A stretch of DNA of 64,000 nt from Candidatus Pelagibacter communis (GCF_001179845.1 NZ_CVSB01000026.1:1-64000); one strand, 5' to 3'. Positions 34,287-45,302 are shown, counted from the first letter of the stretch. The notes: generated by a model from the sequence alone, not told the origin. A program made the numbers and translations.

Positions 34287-35287
34287 TATTTATTTAAATC
34301 AACTAATACCCTTCCTGAAATTTCACCTTTTAAAATTTTTGGATAAGTTTCAATCAATTCTTCCAAATTTACTGTTAAAACTGATTTTTCTAGTAAATCA
34401 AAATCTATTAATTTTGGAGCCTCTGCCCAAATAAATTCTCTTCTTTTAATACTGCAATTAGCAGAGTCCATTCCCCAAACTTTAATACCTCTTAACATAA
34501 AAGGAAGTAAATTTGTATTAAGCTCATTGCTGTTTGCATTTCCACAAACTGCAATTATTCCATTTGATTTTGTTTGAGCAATTGCATTTGCTAAAATTTT
34601 TCCACCAACAGTATCAACTACACCATCCCACAAACCTTTGTCTATTGGTCTTGGGTCTTTATCAAATTCAGCCCTATTTATAATGTTTTTAGCTCCTAAT
34701 GATTTTAAATAATCTGATTTAGAATCTTTTCCAGTTACTGCAGTTACATTATATCCTAATTTTGTTAAAGCCATCACAGCTACACTGCCAACTCCACCTG
34801 TTGCACCAGTTACCAAAACATCGTTAACTTTTTCTCCTAACAAAATACTTTCTCTTGCTTGAATAGCAAAAGCACTCATTAAAGAAGTTAAACCTGCTGT
34901 TCCTAAAATCATTGCTTGTTTGCTTGTCAAGCTATCTGGTTTTTTAACTAAAAAATCTCCACTTACTTTTGCAATTTGTGAAAACCCTCCAAAAAAAACT
35001 TCCCCTACTCTAAATCCGGTAAGTATTACTTCGTCACCTTCTTTAAATTTAGGATTATCACTTCCAATAACTTTTCCTGAAAAATCAATTCCTGGAATAT
35101 GAGGATATTCTTTAACTAATCTTCCTCCATTTTTTAGAATCATTCCATCTTTAAAATTTAAATCTGAATATTCTACTTTTACTGTTACATCCCCATGTTT
35201 CAAAAAACTTTTATCTAAAGACTTTACTTCTCGCGAAAAATTTTCGCCTTCTTGGTTAAGGACTATTGCTTTGAATTGATCGGACAC
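34286..35287 (-). CDS. acuI: YhdH/AcuI-family quinone oxidoreductase, probably acrylyl-CoA reductase
   Basis: 333 residues, zinc-free medium-chain reductase. GIDFSGKVIGSDNPKFKEGDEVILTG, the NADPH motif VTGATGGVGSVAVMAL and GRVLVDLNK at the end fit the YhdH/AcuI branch. AcuI reduces toxic acryloyl-CoA formed from DMSP to propionyl-CoA, and this window also encodes DddP-like and DmdA-like proteins. GTG start, 1 base after the folE stop. A general enal reductase remains possible. Confidence 0.82.
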   Translation of the reverse strand: MSDQFKAIVLNQEGENFSREVKSLDKSFLKHGDVTVKVEYSDLNFKDGMILKNGGRLVKEYPHIPGIDFSGKVIGSDNPKFKEGDEVILTGFRVGEVFFGGFSQIAKVSGDFLVKKPDSLTSKQAMILGTAGLTSLMSAFAIQARESILLGEKVNDVLVTGATGGVGSVAVMALTKLGYNVTAVTGKDSKSDYLKSLGAKNIINRAEFDKDPRPIDKGLWDGVVDTVGGKILANAIAQTKSNGIIAVCGNANSNELNTNLLPFMLRGIKVWGMDSANCSIKRREFIWAEAPKLIDFDLLEKSVLTVNLEELIETYPKILKGEISGRVLVDLNK

Positions 35288-35288
35288 T

Positions 35289-35909
35289 TTAATCTTTTAA
35301 CGTAGTGCTGATAAATCGTAAATATCTATTTTGATAACTTAAATCTTCTTTAAATTGGCCTAAGTAAAAATTAGTTACTGTTGTTGCTTGTTCTTTTTTA
35401 ATACCTCTCATAGTCATACACTGATGAGTTGAATCTATTGTAACTGCTACACCTTTTGCATCCAAAGCTTCCATTAAAGTATTTGCTATCTGAACTGTTA
35501 ATCTTTCTTGCGTTTGTAATCTCTTTGAAAATATTTCAACTACTCTTGCAATTTTGCTTAATCCTACAACTCTTTCATTAGGTATGTAGGCAACATGAGC
35601 TTTTCCTATAATTGGAGCCATGTGATGTTCGCAGTGACTTTGAACTGATATATTTTTTTGAACAACCATGTCACTATAACCTTCAACATCGCCGAAAGTT
35701 TTATCTAATACTTTTTTTGCATCCTCATTGTAACCTTGAAAATATTCTTTGAATGCTTTTACAACTCTTTTAGGAGTCTCTAACAACCCTTCTCTTTTAG
35801 GATCTTCACCCATCCAAGATAAAATGGTTCTTATAGCCTCTTCAGCTTCTTTATCTGAGACTTTTTTTGTGTCTATATTTTTGTCGTCTGTGTCTTTTAC
35901 TAATTTCAT
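35289..35909 (-). CDS. folE: GTP cyclohydrolase I
   Basis: 206 residues. Makes 7,8-dihydroneopterin triphosphate, the first step to tetrahydrofolate. Zinc ligands appear in QSHCEHHMAPIIGKAHVAYIP and in DSTHQCMTMRGI; ERLTVQIANTLMEAL is the conserved helix. The folate cofactor is in heavy demand here because the betaine demethylases and DmdA-like protein transfer one-carbon units to it. It heads the folE-acuI-lysR operon, divergent from hisI. Confidence 0.95.
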   Translation of the reverse strand: MKLVKDTDDKNIDTKKVSDKEAEEAIRTILSWMGEDPKREGLLETPKRVVKAFKEYFQGYNEDAKKVLDKTFGDVEGYSDMVVQKNISVQSHCEHHMAPIIGKAHVAYIPNERVVGLSKIARVVEIFSKRLQTQERLTVQIANTLMEALDAKGVAVTIDSTHQCMTMRGIKKEQATTVTNFYLGQFKEDLSYQNRYLRFISTTLKD

Positions 35910-35986
35910 AGCGCCTTTTTATACAGTAATTACCTTAATTTAAAAATATTTAATATATTTAGATATGTGCTACATAATCACCTCTT

Positions 35987-36454
35987 ATGTTCAAAAAAAG
36001 AGAAAATATCTACGATATTGAAGAGGGAAATCTTCTTTCACCCAAATTTGATAATGATGGGTTGATCCCAGTTATTACTATGTGCTCAAAAACTAAAGAT
36101 ATTTTAATGCATGGATATATGAATGTAGAAGCTCTTAAAAAGACAATTGAAACTAAAGAGGCACACTATTTTAGCAGATCAAGAAAAGCTATTTGGCACA
36201 AAGGTAAAACAAGTGGTTTTACACAAAAGGTTACTGAAATAAGAATTGATGATGATCAAGACTCAATATGGTTAACAGTTGATATTGGTGATGGAGCTAG
36301 TTGTCATGTTGGTTATAGATCTTGTTTTTATAGATCTATTCCTATGGGACCAATAGAAAATGGAAGAAAAGTTGAAATGGAATTTCTTGAGAAAGAAAAA
36401 AAATTCGACCCTGACGAAGTTTATAAAGGTCAGCCAAATCCTACAAAAATTTAA
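35987..36454 (+). CDS. hisI: Phosphoribosyl-AMP cyclohydrolase
   Basis: 155 residues, third step of histidine synthesis. Signatures: MHGYMNVEALKKTIETKEAHYFSRSRKAIWHKGKTSG and the zinc cysteines in DGASCHVGYRSCFYR. The fused HisE domain found in enterobacteria is absent, as usual for alphaproteobacteria. The stop codon touches the ATG of the DUF2237 gene. Confidence 0.95.
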   Translation: MFKKRENIYDIEEGNLLSPKFDNDGLIPVITMCSKTKDILMHGYMNVEALKKTIETKEAHYFSRSRKAIWHKGKTSGFTQKVTEIRIDDDQDSIWLTVDIGDGASCHVGYRSCFYRSIPMGPIENGRKVEMEFLEKEKKFDPDEVYKGQPNPTKI

Positions 36455-36829
36455 ATGAGCGAGAAGCAAAAAAATGTTCTAGGTGAAGATCTAGAAGAAT
36501 GTTCAAATGATCCTTTAACAGGTTGGTTTCGTGATGGTTGTTGTAACACGGACGAGAATGATCATGGACTTCATACAGTTTGTGCTAAAGTTACTACCGA
36601 ATGCTTAGAGTGGATGAAAGAAGCAGGTAACGATTTAATTACTCCACATCCTGAATTTGGGTTTCCAGGTTTAAAAGACGGAGATGGATGGTGTTTGTGT
36701 GCTAGTTGGTATGCAAGAGCAGTTGAAGCCGGTAAAGGGTGTCCAATATTTTTGAAAAGAACCCACGAAAACACTCTTAAATATGTACCTATCGAAACTT
36801 TGAAAAAGTTTGCAATAGACTTATCTTAA
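36455..36829 (+). CDS. DUF2237 family protein
   Basis: 124 residues with the DUF2237 pattern: NVLGEDLEECSNDPLTGWFRDGCCNTDENDHGLHTVCA, then GDGWCLCASWYARAVEAGKGCPIFLKRTHE. Seven conserved cysteines suggest metal or redox chemistry, but the family has no known role. It starts directly after the hisI stop and is surely co-translated with it. Confidence 0.88.
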   Translation: MSEKQKNVLGEDLEECSNDPLTGWFRDGCCNTDENDHGLHTVCAKVTTECLEWMKEAGNDLITPHPEFGFPGLKDGDGWCLCASWYARAVEAGKGCPIFLKRTHENTLKYVPIETLKKFAIDLS

Positions 36830-38449
36830 TTACATATTTCCATATCTTGGACCACCACTTCCTTCCGGTGTAACCCAAGTTATATTTTGAGAAGGTTCTT
36901 TAATATCACATGTTTTACAATGAATGCAATTTTGAGAATTAATTACAAATTTATTTACATCATTTTCTTTTTGAACCTCATAAACTCCTGCAGGACAATA
37001 TCTTTGAGCAGGTTCATCAAATTTTTCTAATGTATAATTGATTGGTAAATCAGGATCTTTAAGTCTTAAATGAACCGGCTGATTTTCTGCATGATTGGTT
37101 CCAGTTAAATACACTGAACTTGTTTTGTCAAAAGTTATAACATTATCATATTTTGGATAATCTATTTTAGGCATTTGGTTTGCAGGTTTTAATGTTTCAT
37201 GATCAGCATGTTTATGTTTAAGGGTAAAAGGAAGTTTTCCTCTAAATAAAATTTGATCGATACCTGTAAAAATTATTCCTAAAATTAATCCCCAGCTAAA
37301 ACTAGGTTTTACATTTCTGGCTTCATAAAGCTCTTTATATAACCAACTATTTTTAAATTTATCTTCATAAATTGATAAATCCTTGTTTTCTTTTAAGTGT
37401 TCATTAATAGTTTCGGCTGCAATGATCCCACTTTTCATCGCTGTATGAGAACCTTTAATTTTTGGCATATTCAAAGTTCCAGCGTCACAACCAACTAGTA
37501 AAGCTCCAGGCATATACATTTTTGGTAAACTTTGAAATCCACCTTCAATTAAAGCCCTTGCACCGTAAGAAATTCTTTTTCCACCTTCTATTATTTTTTT
37601 TATTGCTGGATGTGTTTTAAACCTCTGAAATTCATCATAAGGTGATAAATGTGGATTTTTGTAATCTAGACCAATTACATAGCCCAGAAAAACTTGTTTA
37701 TTTTCTGCATGATACATAAAACTACCACCATATGTATTGTTATCTAATGGCCATCCAGCTGTATGCATAACTAAGCCTTCTTCGTGATTTTTATCCTCTA
37801 TTTCCCAAATTTCTTTGAAACCAATTCCGTATTGTTGAGGATCTTTACCTTTGTTTAGTTCAAATTTTTCAATAAGTTGTTTGCCTAAGTGGCCTCTGCA
37901 ACCTTCTGCAAAAACAGTTACTTTACCTAAAAGTTCAATACCAGGTTCAAAACTATCTTTTTTATTACCTTCTTTGTCTATACCCATATCTTGAGTTGCA
38001 ACACCTTTAACAGATCCATCTTCGTTATATAAAATTTCACTTGCTGGAAATCCTGGAAAAATCTCTACACCTAAATTCTCAGCTTGTTCAGCAAGCCATC
38101 TACATAGATTTGCAAGACTAATAATATAATTTTTATGATTTTGTTGCACTGCAGGTAGGAGCCAAGTTGGCCAACTTAAAGATTTGGTTTTTGCTAAAAA
38201 TAAAAATTTTTCTTTAGTTACTTTTGTTTTGATTGGAGAATTTAATTCTCTCCAATTTGGTAGTAATTCATCTAGAGCACGCGTTTCAAATACATTTCCA
38301 CTTAAAATATGAGCTCCAATCTCCGATGCTTTTTCTAATAAACAAACATTTAGATTTGGATCTAATTGTTTTAACTTTATTGCAGTTGATAATCCTGATG
38401 GTCCTCCACCAATGATTACAACATCATATTCCATCGATTCTCTAGACAT
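36830..38449 (-). CDS. Electron transfer flavoprotein-ubiquinone oxidoreductase
   Basis: 539 residues. FAD-binding VIIGGGPSGLSTAIKL at the start, a ubiquinone-binding membrane-surface region mid-protein, and a C-terminal 4Fe-4S site made from RYCPAGVYEV plus CIHCKTCDIKEPSQNI. It passes electrons from reduced ETF to ubiquinone. It is last in the long run that also encodes EtfA, EtfB and the methylamine-type dehydrogenases, so the whole electron path from dimethylglycine to quinone is encoded together. Confidence 0.95.
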   Translation of the reverse strand: MSRESMEYDVVIIGGGPSGLSTAIKLKQLDPNLNVCLLEKASEIGAHILSGNVFETRALDELLPNWRELNSPIKTKVTKEKFLFLAKTKSLSWPTWLLPAVQQNHKNYIISLANLCRWLAEQAENLGVEIFPGFPASEILYNEDGSVKGVATQDMGIDKEGNKKDSFEPGIELLGKVTVFAEGCRGHLGKQLIEKFELNKGKDPQQYGIGFKEIWEIEDKNHEEGLVMHTAGWPLDNNTYGGSFMYHAENKQVFLGYVIGLDYKNPHLSPYDEFQRFKTHPAIKKIIEGGKRISYGARALIEGGFQSLPKMYMPGALLVGCDAGTLNMPKIKGSHTAMKSGIIAAETINEHLKENKDLSIYEDKFKNSWLYKELYEARNVKPSFSWGLILGIIFTGIDQILFRGKLPFTLKHKHADHETLKPANQMPKIDYPKYDNVITFDKTSSVYLTGTNHAENQPVHLRLKDPDLPINYTLEKFDEPAQRYCPAGVYEVQKENDVNKFVINSQNCIHCKTCDIKEPSQNITWVTPEGSGGPRYGNM

Positions 38450-38472
38450 ACTCTAGTTTTTAACTGTAAGGA

Positions 38473-39426
38473 TTATTTTTGTATAGTGTTTAATTTGTTC
38501 AGCTCTTCCATGAACTGAGGCAGTGCCTCAAATAAATCAGCTTCAAGTCCATAATCTGCAACACTAAAGATTGGCGCTTCACCATCTTTATTAATTGCAA
38601 CTATAACTTTACTTTCCTTCATTCCTGCTAAATGCTGAATGGCACCCGAAATTCCGACGGCGATATATAGATCTGGCACCACTACTTTTCCTGTTTGACC
38701 TACTTGATGATCATTACTTATGTATCCAGCATCTACTGCTGCTCTTGATGCTCCAATTGCTGCACCTAGCTTGTCAGCAATTTCTGTAATTAATTTAAAA
38801 TTATCCCCACTTTGCATTCCTCTGCCACCTGATACAACAATTCTTGCTGTTCCAAGTTCAGGTCGATCAGATTTAATTTCTTCTCTTTTGATAAATTTTG
38901 TATTTGAAAACTCTTCACTAGCATCCACTTTTTCAATTGGGGCTGATCCACCTGTGCTCTCACATGGATCGAAAGAAGTGGGTCTGATTGTAACGCACTT
39001 TTTAGCATCATTACTCTTAATTGTTGCAAAAGCGTTACCGGCATAAATTGGTCTTAAAAAAGTATCTGGTGATATTACTTTAATGATGTCACTTACTTGC
39101 GATGTGTCAAGATGAGCTGCAATTCGTGGCATCAAATTTTTTCCAAATGTATTTGCTGAACAAACAATGTGAGAATAATTTTCTGCTAATTTAACAATCA
39201 CTGGAGCAAAATTTTCTGCTGTGAAGTTTTCATAGTGAGCTCCTTCTACACTCAATACTTTTTTTACTACTGGAAGTTCAGATAATTGTTTTGCAGCATC
39301 TGCAGAATTTTGACCAATAATTACAGCATGAACATCTGAATCGATTTGAGACGCTGCTGTAGCTGCATTAAGAGTAAATGGTCTTAATTCTTTATTATTG
39401 TGTTCTGCTATAAGTAAAACTGCCAT
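38473..39426 (-). CDS. etfA: Electron transfer flavoprotein alpha subunit
   Basis: 317 residues. Binds FAD through [50 protein letters not shown] and [18 protein letters not shown], the complete ETF-alpha signature set. The first base overlaps the etfB stop (TAATG). It receives electrons from the dimethylglycine/sarcosine-type dehydrogenases in the same run. Confidence 0.96.
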   Translation of the reverse strand: MAVLLIAEHNNKELRPFTLNAATAASQIDSDVHAVIIGQNSADAAKQLSELPVVKKVLSVEGAHYENFTAENFAPVIVKLAENYSHIVCSANTFGKNLMPRIAAHLDTSQVSDIIKVISPDTFLRPIYAGNAFATIKSNDAKKCVTIRPTSFDPCESTGGSAPIEKVDASEEFSNTKFIKREEIKSDRPELGTARIVVSGGRGMQSGDNFKLITEIADKLGAAIGASRAAVDAGYISNDHQVGQTGKVVVPDLYIAVGISGAIQHLAGMKESKVIVAINKDGEAPIFSVADYGLEADLFEALPQFMEELNKLNTIQK

Positions 39427-40175
39427 TAAATTACCTTCGCCTCATTTTTTAACTTTTGAACTAATTCAGCAACATTTGCTACTTTTATACCTGCTTTTCT
39501 TTTTGGAGGTTCCTCTACTTTTAATTGTTCTAATCTTGGTGATACATCCACACCTAAATCAGAAGCAGCAATTTCCTCTATAGGTTTTTTCTTAGCCTTC
39601 ATTATATTTGGTAGTGATGCATATCTTGGTTCATTAAGCCTAAGATCACAAGTTACAATAGCTGGAACATTTATTTCAATTGTTTCAAGACCTTCATCTA
39701 TTTCTCTGGTTACTTCTAATTTATTTTCTTTTACATCAATTTTTGAGGCAAATGTTGCCTGTGGCCAATTCAATAAAGCACTCAACATTTGGCCTGTTTG
39801 ATTACAATCGTCATCAATTGCTTGTTTGCCCATAAATACTAAATCTGGTTTTTCTTTATCTACTATTTTTTGTAAAATTTTTGAAACAGCAAGTGGCTCT
39901 AGAATTCCATCAACTTTTACATGAATACCTCTATCTGCACCAACTGCTAAAGCTTTCCTAACTGTTTCTTGAGCTTTTTCTTCTCCAACAGTTACTGCAA
40001 CTACTTCTGTAGCTTTACCAGCCTCTTTAATTTTTACAGCCTCTTCTATTGCATTATCATCTGGAGGATTGGTTGACATTTTTACATTGTCAGTAACTAC
40101 ACCAGTTCCATCTTCTTTAACTCTGATTTGAACGTTGTAATCAATAACCCTTTTTACAGCTACTAAAATTTTCAT
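39426..40175 (-). CDS. etfB: Electron transfer flavoprotein beta subunit
   Basis: 249 residues. [26 protein letters not shown] is the standard start; [31 protein letters not shown] binds AMP in the typical way and [23 protein letters not shown] is the recognition segment for dehydrogenase partners. Overlaps its neighbours by one base on both sides. Confidence 0.96.
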   Translation of the reverse strand: MKILVAVKRVIDYNVQIRVKEDGTGVVTDNVKMSTNPPDDNAIEEAVKIKEAGKATEVVAVTVGEEKAQETVRKALAVGADRGIHVKVDGILEPLAVSKILQKIVDKEKPDLVFMGKQAIDDDCNQTGQMLSALLNWPQATFASKIDVKENKLEVTREIDEGLETIEINVPAIVTCDLRLNEPRYASLPNIMKAKKKPIEEIAASDLGVDVSPRLEQLKVEEPPKRKAGIKVANVAELVQKLKNEAKVI

Positions 40176-42607
40176 TAAGCTCTTAATAAATTATTTTCTG
40201 AATCATATGGACTCTCATCTAAGACAGTAGCGTCGTACATTTCACCTAATATATCAACTTGTAATTTGTCGCCCACATTCGAACAATCTGGCTTAACCAT
40301 TGCAAGAGCTATTGATTTATCTAATCTAAAACCAAATTCACCCCCGGTTGCTCTTCCAACAACTTTTCCGTCTTTAAAAATTGGATTATTTCCAAGCACA
40401 TCTGCATCTTTAGTATTATGAACCTCTAAAGTAACCAATTTATTATCAAAACCTTTTTCTCTCCATTTGTTAAGTGCTTCTAACCCAATAAAGTTTCCTT
40501 TATTTGGATGAACAAATCTATCAAGACCAGACTCATATGGTGAGTATTCAATTGATAATTCTGTACCAACTAGTTTATAAGATTTTTCTACTCTTAAACT
40601 ATTCATTGCTCTAATTCCAAAAGGTTTAATTCCTAAATCTTTTCCCGCTTCCATTAATTTGTCAAAAATATGGTTTTGATATTCAATTGGATGATGTAGT
40701 TCCCAACCAAGCTCACCCACAAAGTTTACTCTCATTGCATTTACTGGAGCATAGCCAACATTTACATTTTTAGCAGTCAACCATTTGAAATTTTCATTAG
40801 AAAAATCGTCTGTTGATACCTTTTGCATTAATTGTCTTGCTTTTGGACCAGCTACTACCAGAACTCCTGTGCTATTTGTTAGATCTTCAAATATTACAGA
40901 CCCATCATCTGGCATCCATTTTTGTATCCAATCATGGTCTAATCTTAAATTTGCTCCAGCAGAAACTAGGTAATAACTATTTTCCGCTTCTTTCATTATT
41001 GTAAATTCTGAATGCACTCCACCTTTAGTGTTCAAAGCATGGCATAAATTTATTCTTCCAACTTTCTTAGGAAGCTTGTTTGCAACTAAATAATCTAAAA
41101 ATTCCTCTGCTTTAGGTCCCCTAATTCTGCATTTTGCAAACGCAGTCATATCTAAAAGACCTACGTTTTCTTTAACATTTTGACATTCTTTTTTAATAGC
41201 ATCAAACCATTTCGATCTTCTAAATGACCAATCATCTTTTTGTTCCATTCCGTCTGTTGCAAAAAAATTAGGTCTTTCCCATCCAAACTTCTGACCAAAC
41301 ACAGCACCTAAATTTTTCATTCGTTCATAACAAGGAGCCGTTCTTAATGGTCTTGCCGCTGGTCTTTCTTCATCTGGATAGTGAACAATAAATACATGGC
41401 TGTATGCTTCTTCATTTTTTACTTTCAAATAAGATTTAGTTGCGTAGTTTCCGTAACGTCTTGGTTCAACTCCTAACATATCAATTGTAGGTTCGCCATC
41501 AACGATCCACTCTGCTAACTGCCAGCCTGCACCACCTGCTGCTGTTATTCCAAAACTATGTCCTTCATTAATCCAAAAATTTTTAAGTCCCCAAGCTGGT
41601 CCAACAATTGGATTTCCATCAGGAGTATAACAGATTGCTCCATTATAAACTTTCTTAACTCCAACTTCTCCAAACGCAGGAACTCTATGAATTGCACCTT
41701 CAATGTGTGGAGCTAATCTGTCTAAGTCTTCTTGAAATAATTCATATTCTGAATTTTTTGATGGCCCTTCTACATAACAAGCTGGTGCACCATCTTCGTA
41801 AGGACCTAAAATTAGTCCTCCAGCTTCTTCTCTCATATACCATCTACTATCACTATCTCTTAAGACACCCATTTCTGGTAATCCATCTTTTTTTCTTTTT
41901 TGAATTGCGGGATGTGGTTCTGTAACAATGTATTGATGTTCAACAGGTATGACTGGAATATCCAATCCTACCATTTCACCTGTTTGTCGTGCAAAATTTC
42001 CTGAACATGAAATAACATGTTCGCACTCTATTGATCCTTTATCTGTTTCTACAACCCATCCTTCTTTAGTTTGTCTCATTGATAGAACAGTTGTATTTCT
42101 ATAAATTTCAGCTCCTCTATTTCTTGCACCAGTTGCTAATGCTTGTGTTAAATCTGCTGGTTGAATATATCCATCTTCAGGGTGTTGTATTGCGCCAACC
42201 AAATCATCTGTATGACATAATGGCCAAATTTCTTTTACTTGTTCTGGCTTTAAAAATTTAACATCTACTCCAATAGTTCGAGCAACACCTGCGTATTGAT
42301 GGTACTCATCCATTCTATCTTTTGTGCTTGCTAGACGAATATTTGAAACCACACTAAAGCCAACATTTTTTCCAGTTTCTTCCTCTAATGTTTTGTAAAG
42401 ATTAACTGCGTATTTATGAAGTTGTCCAACTGAATAACTCATATTAAATAAAGGAAGCAAACCTGCAGCATGCCAAGTAGATCCTGATGTTAATTCTTTT
42501 CTCTCAACTAGAACAACATCAGACCAGCCTTTTTTTGCTAAGTGATAAAGTGCACTAACCCCTACAACTCCTCCACCAACTACTACAACTTTAGTTTTTG
42601 TTTTCAT
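40175..42607 (-). CDS. Dimethylglycine/sarcosine dehydrogenase-family flavoprotein (first paralogue)
   Basis: 810 residues: an N-terminal DAO-type FAD domain (1-385) and C-terminal GcvT-type folate domains (about 420-805). FAD motif [20 protein letters not shown]; His46 in [11 protein letters not shown] matches the histidine that carries FAD covalently in mammalian dimethylglycine dehydrogenase. It removes a methyl from dimethylglycine or sarcosine, hands it to tetrahydrofolate and gives electrons to ETF, encoded directly downstream with one-base overlap. Dimethylglycine versus sarcosine cannot be decided here. It is about equal in length to the paralogue at 50195-52600. Confidence 0.88.
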   Translation of the reverse strand: MKTKTKVVVVGGGVVGVSALYHLAKKGWSDVVLVERKELTSGSTWHAAGLLPLFNMSYSVGQLHKYAVNLYKTLEEETGKNVGFSVVSNIRLASTKDRMDEYHQYAGVARTIGVDVKFLKPEQVKEIWPLCHTDDLVGAIQHPEDGYIQPADLTQALATGARNRGAEIYRNTTVLSMRQTKEGWVVETDKGSIECEHVISCSGNFARQTGEMVGLDIPVIPVEHQYIVTEPHPAIQKRKKDGLPEMGVLRDSDSRWYMREEAGGLILGPYEDGAPACYVEGPSKNSEYELFQEDLDRLAPHIEGAIHRVPAFGEVGVKKVYNGAICYTPDGNPIVGPAWGLKNFWINEGHSFGITAAGGAGWQLAEWIVDGEPTIDMLGVEPRRYGNYATKSYLKVKNEEAYSHVFIVHYPDEERPAARPLRTAPCYERMKNLGAVFGQKFGWERPNFFATDGMEQKDDWSFRRSKWFDAIKKECQNVKENVGLLDMTAFAKCRIRGPKAEEFLDYLVANKLPKKVGRINLCHALNTKGGVHSEFTIMKEAENSYYLVSAGANLRLDHDWIQKWMPDDGSVIFEDLTNSTGVLVVAGPKARQLMQKVSTDDFSNENFKWLTAKNVNVGYAPVNAMRVNFVGELGWELHHPIEYQNHIFDKLMEAGKDLGIKPFGIRAMNSLRVEKSYKLVGTELSIEYSPYESGLDRFVHPNKGNFIGLEALNKWREKGFDNKLVTLEVHNTKDADVLGNNPIFKDGKVVGRATGGEFGFRLDKSIALAMVKPDCSNVGDKLQVDILGEMYDATVLDESPYDSENNLLRA

Positions 42608-42664
42608 TCTGCGATTCCTACTAAATTTTTAATTGTTACGAAACAAAAATGTATCTGTGGACAA

Positions 42665-43138
42665 TCAGATTGAGCTTCCAAGGGGGATTGGGCTAGATAC
42701 CATTGTGGTTAACCAACAGTCTTTTAAAGTGCCCTCGGAGGTGTACTTTTCGACTTGCCAATTGAATTTGTGATAAATCTTATCTTTATCAAGAATGATA
42801 ACTTCAAATTGAGCCCATTTGTCACTACTTCCAAGTTCAGTTATTGTGTGACTCAGGTGATTGATCATCATGCTATAAGAGTCACTTTTTATCATCATCT
42901 TAAACTTATTTAATGGCCCCGTAACCCTTTTGTTGTTTGGATGTGCAAATTGCCAAGTTTGTTCGATACCACTATCTTTGTAATCAAGATCATTTTGCTG
43001 AAGTCCACTAAGTTGAATTTTAACAACTTCTTTAGGGCTTATTGTACTATTAGGGCTTAATAATTCAGCTTTAGAAAATGAAATAGAGAAAAAAAATAAT
43101 ATTAAAACTTTAGAGATTATTAGCAGTTTTTCTAACAT
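42665..43138 (-). CDS. DUF4864-like secreted protein
   Basis: 157 residues, signal peptide 1-23. The mature part (SPKEVVKIQLSGLQQNDLDYKDSGIEQTWQFAHPNNKRVTGPL in pieces) follows the DUF4864 pattern, a cystatin/NTF2-like fold of unknown role, common in algae and marine bacteria. It ends in a proline-rich tail. Its start overlaps the upstream oxidoreductase gene by 29 bases. Confidence 0.72.
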   Translation of the reverse strand: MLEKLLIISKVLILFFFSISFSKAELLSPNSTISPKEVVKIQLSGLQQNDLDYKDSGIEQTWQFAHPNNKRVTGPLNKFKMMIKSDSYSMMINHLSHTITELGSSDKWAQFEVIILDKDKIYHKFNWQVEKYTSEGTLKDCWLTTMVSSPIPLGSSI

Positions 43139-43679
43139 CGCTTAAAAATTCTTGTCTCTTTGCATCACTTACAAAGGGTACTGCAAAATATCTTCTATAG
43201 ACAATGTTATATATGCCACACATATGAAACACTCCTCGTTTTAACCTTCTAATTGGCAAGTTTAAGAAAAATGTAGTGATTGCCAATCTTGGTGAACCAT
43301 ATGTGCAAAAAATTATAGCTTTTTTAGCTTTTAAGTTTCCGATTGGATAACCGTAGTTTCCTACCAACTGTTTAAATTTGAAAGCCCAAGGTGGTGCCAA
43401 TACTTTATCAATCCAACCTTCAACTATCGCTGGCATTCTAAAGTTCCAAATTGGAGCAATTAGTACAATAGTATCACAATCTTCAATTCTTTTTCTATGA
43501 TCTAAAACTTCTTGATCAGGTTCCTCTCCAGCAAAAACAGGATCAAATTTCTCTTTATATAAATCAACAACATCTACCTGATTTCCATTTGCTTTTGATT
43601 GCTTAACGAATTCGTCTCGAATTGCTGCATTAAATGAATTGTCATTGTAGTGCCCATACACCAGGAAAATTTTTTTCAT
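43110..43679 (-). CDS. NAD(P)H-dependent flavodoxin-fold oxidoreductase (MdaB/KefF-like)
   Basis: 189 residues. KIFLVYGHYNDNSFNAAIRDEF opens the flavodoxin fold; VLIAPIWNFRMPAIVEGWIDKVLAPPWAFKF is the flavin-binding quinone reductase motif. It probably reduces quinones or supports redox balance. It starts 12 bases after the transporter gene and overlaps the DUF4864 gene at its end. Confidence 0.82.
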   Translation of the reverse strand: MKKIFLVYGHYNDNSFNAAIRDEFVKQSKANGNQVDVVDLYKEKFDPVFAGEEPDQEVLDHRKRIEDCDTIVLIAPIWNFRMPAIVEGWIDKVLAPPWAFKFKQLVGNYGYPIGNLKAKKAIIFCTYGSPRLAITTFFLNLPIRRLKRGVFHMCGIYNIVYRRYFAVPFVSDAKRQEFLSDVRKTANNL

Positions 43680-43691
43680 TTTATAAAATTT

Positions 43692-45302
43692 TTATTCTGT
43701 AGTTTTGTATTTACTATTATTAATTATAAATACAAATACAATTGGAAGAATTAAAGTTAAAAGTGTTACAACTATCAATAAAATTCCAAGTTCAGAATAA
43801 TCTGCTGTGGTTTGTATTTCGCCAGAAACCTTATCTTTAACCTCTCTTGTTACAGTAAATATTTCATTTAAATATTTTGTTCCTAACGCACTCGCTGATA
43901 ATGCTAGATTTGTAAACGATGCAAAAACTGCAAAAAAGGTTGCCTTTAAATGTGCTGGAGCATTTTTTGCTATCCAAGCTAGTAGAGGAATCATTGATAC
44001 CTGGCCAAGGGGAGACTCTAATGCAGTATTAATTAATGCAATAAACTTAGCATCAACTACTCCAGCTGTTAACGAAGCTGTCCAGTTATGAAAACCATAA
44101 TACATTCCAACACTTGGTAAAAACAAAATTGCACCCGCAATACTTAATACAATAATTATTTTTGCTATTGAATTGTTCGCCATAAACGGTCTTAATAAAA
44201 CAATACCAGCTAATGTTAAAATTGATGCAAGTAGTGATAGAATCGAAAAAAACTGTTCATTAAATCCTAGTTCATCAATTTCGAACCATGTTAAACCAGG
44301 GCCAGGACTTGGCATGGCTCTAAATACAAAAATAATTACTGCTGTACCTACAATTGTTAATCTTAGTTCCTGAGGTAATTCCTTAATAAGTTTAAACATT
44401 AAAAACAAAATGATTATGACTGAGCCAATAAACACAATTTCTTGTGCAAACGGAACCTTAAAGGAACCAATAGACAGTGTGAAAATAACAAAAACTAAAC
44501 TTCCTCCTAATATCCACCAGTTTATTTTTGTTTTCTCGTTACCTCTTTCATCTTTAAATTCTAGACCTTTATATTTTAAAGTTTGTATTTTTTTATGTCT
44601 TAAATAATTTGCTAAAATTACACCTAGTATAGAAACTAAAGGTATTACAAGAGCATAAATGTAGATAGTTCCATATAAATTTATCTTATCGGCCTTCTCA
44701 AGGCTTTCCACATCTCTAAACAATATTACATTAACTAATGCAACAAGTACTGTGCCACCAATAATAGCAAACCGTCCAAGTGTCTGCATTGTTGTATGCA
44801 TTATTTTTATTTGATCTTTAGAATAATCATTTCCTGTTTCATCAACCAAAGGAACTGCCTCAACTGTCATAGCATCGGCTACGACGTCCTGAACCACATA
44901 ACCAACTGGAGCTAAAATCACGCTTATCACAAACCATGTTTCTACCGAAAATACCTGGGACATATCTTCAGTATGAATAATCAATCCATACATAATTAGT
45001 AAGCTAAGAGCTATCAATGAAGCTCCAAAGTAGACCATATAATTTTTTCTCTCCCAGATTAGATCTACTAAATGTCCTAATGGCATTTTTAATGCCCAAG
45101 GAATTCCAGCCCAAAAACCTAGGCCTGCTAAAAATGCTGCTGATAAATTTAAATAATCTTTAACAAAAAATGTACCAACTATACCTGTTAAACCAGAAAT
45201 ACCCGCAGCCATATAAACCATTAATGGAGGTAGATAAGTCCATTTAAATTGACGACCCAAATCTAAAAATGTGCTGTCTAAAAATTTAATTATTTTGCTC
45301 AT
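43692..45302 (-). CDS. Major facilitator transporter, BT1/folate-biopterin transporter-like
   Basis: 536 residues, about twelve to fourteen transmembrane helices. The start PLMVYMAAGISGLTGIVGTFFVKDYL and WALKMPLGHLVDLIWERKNYM, and APVGYVVQDVVADAMTVEAVP are in the style of the BT1 family that carries folates and biopterins in plants, protists and cyanobacteria. A folate role fits a folate-heavy operon but is inference; general MFS is the safe call. Its ATG overlaps the CoA-binding gene by one base. Confidence 0.7.
   Translation of the reverse strand: MSKIIKFLDSTFLDLGRQFKWTYLPPLMVYMAAGISGLTGIVGTFFVKDYLNLSAAFLAGLGFWAGIPWALKMPLGHLVDLIWERKNYMVYFGASLIALSLLIMYGLIIHTEDMSQVFSVETWFVISVILAPVGYVVQDVVADAMTVEAVPLVDETGNDYSKDQIKIMHTTMQTLGRFAIIGGTVLVALVNVILFRDVESLEKADKINLYGTIYIYALVIPLVSILGVILANYLRHKKIQTLKYKGLEFKDERGNEKTKINWWILGGSLVFVIFTLSIGSFKVPFAQEIVFIGSVIIILFLMFKLIKELPQELRLTIVGTAVIIFVFRAMPSPGPGLTWFEIDELGFNEQFFSILSLLASILTLAGIVLLRPFMANNSIAKIIIVLSIAGAILFLPSVGMYYGFHNWTASLTAGVVDAKFIALINTALESPLGQVSMIPLLAWIAKNAPAHLKATFFAVFASFTNLALSASALGTKYLNEIFTVTREVKDKVSGEIQTTADYSELGILLIVVTLLTLILPIVFVFIINNSKYKTTE

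Noticed and set aside
38720-39046. 108-codon plus-strand open frame within etfA
   Set aside because: Antisense shadow of etfA, with low-complexity Ser/Ala content and no partner genes.
43807-44091. 94-codon and further plus-strand frames opposite the transporter gene
   Set aside because: Antisense to a well-supported multi-helix protein; composition typical of a mirrored membrane gene.
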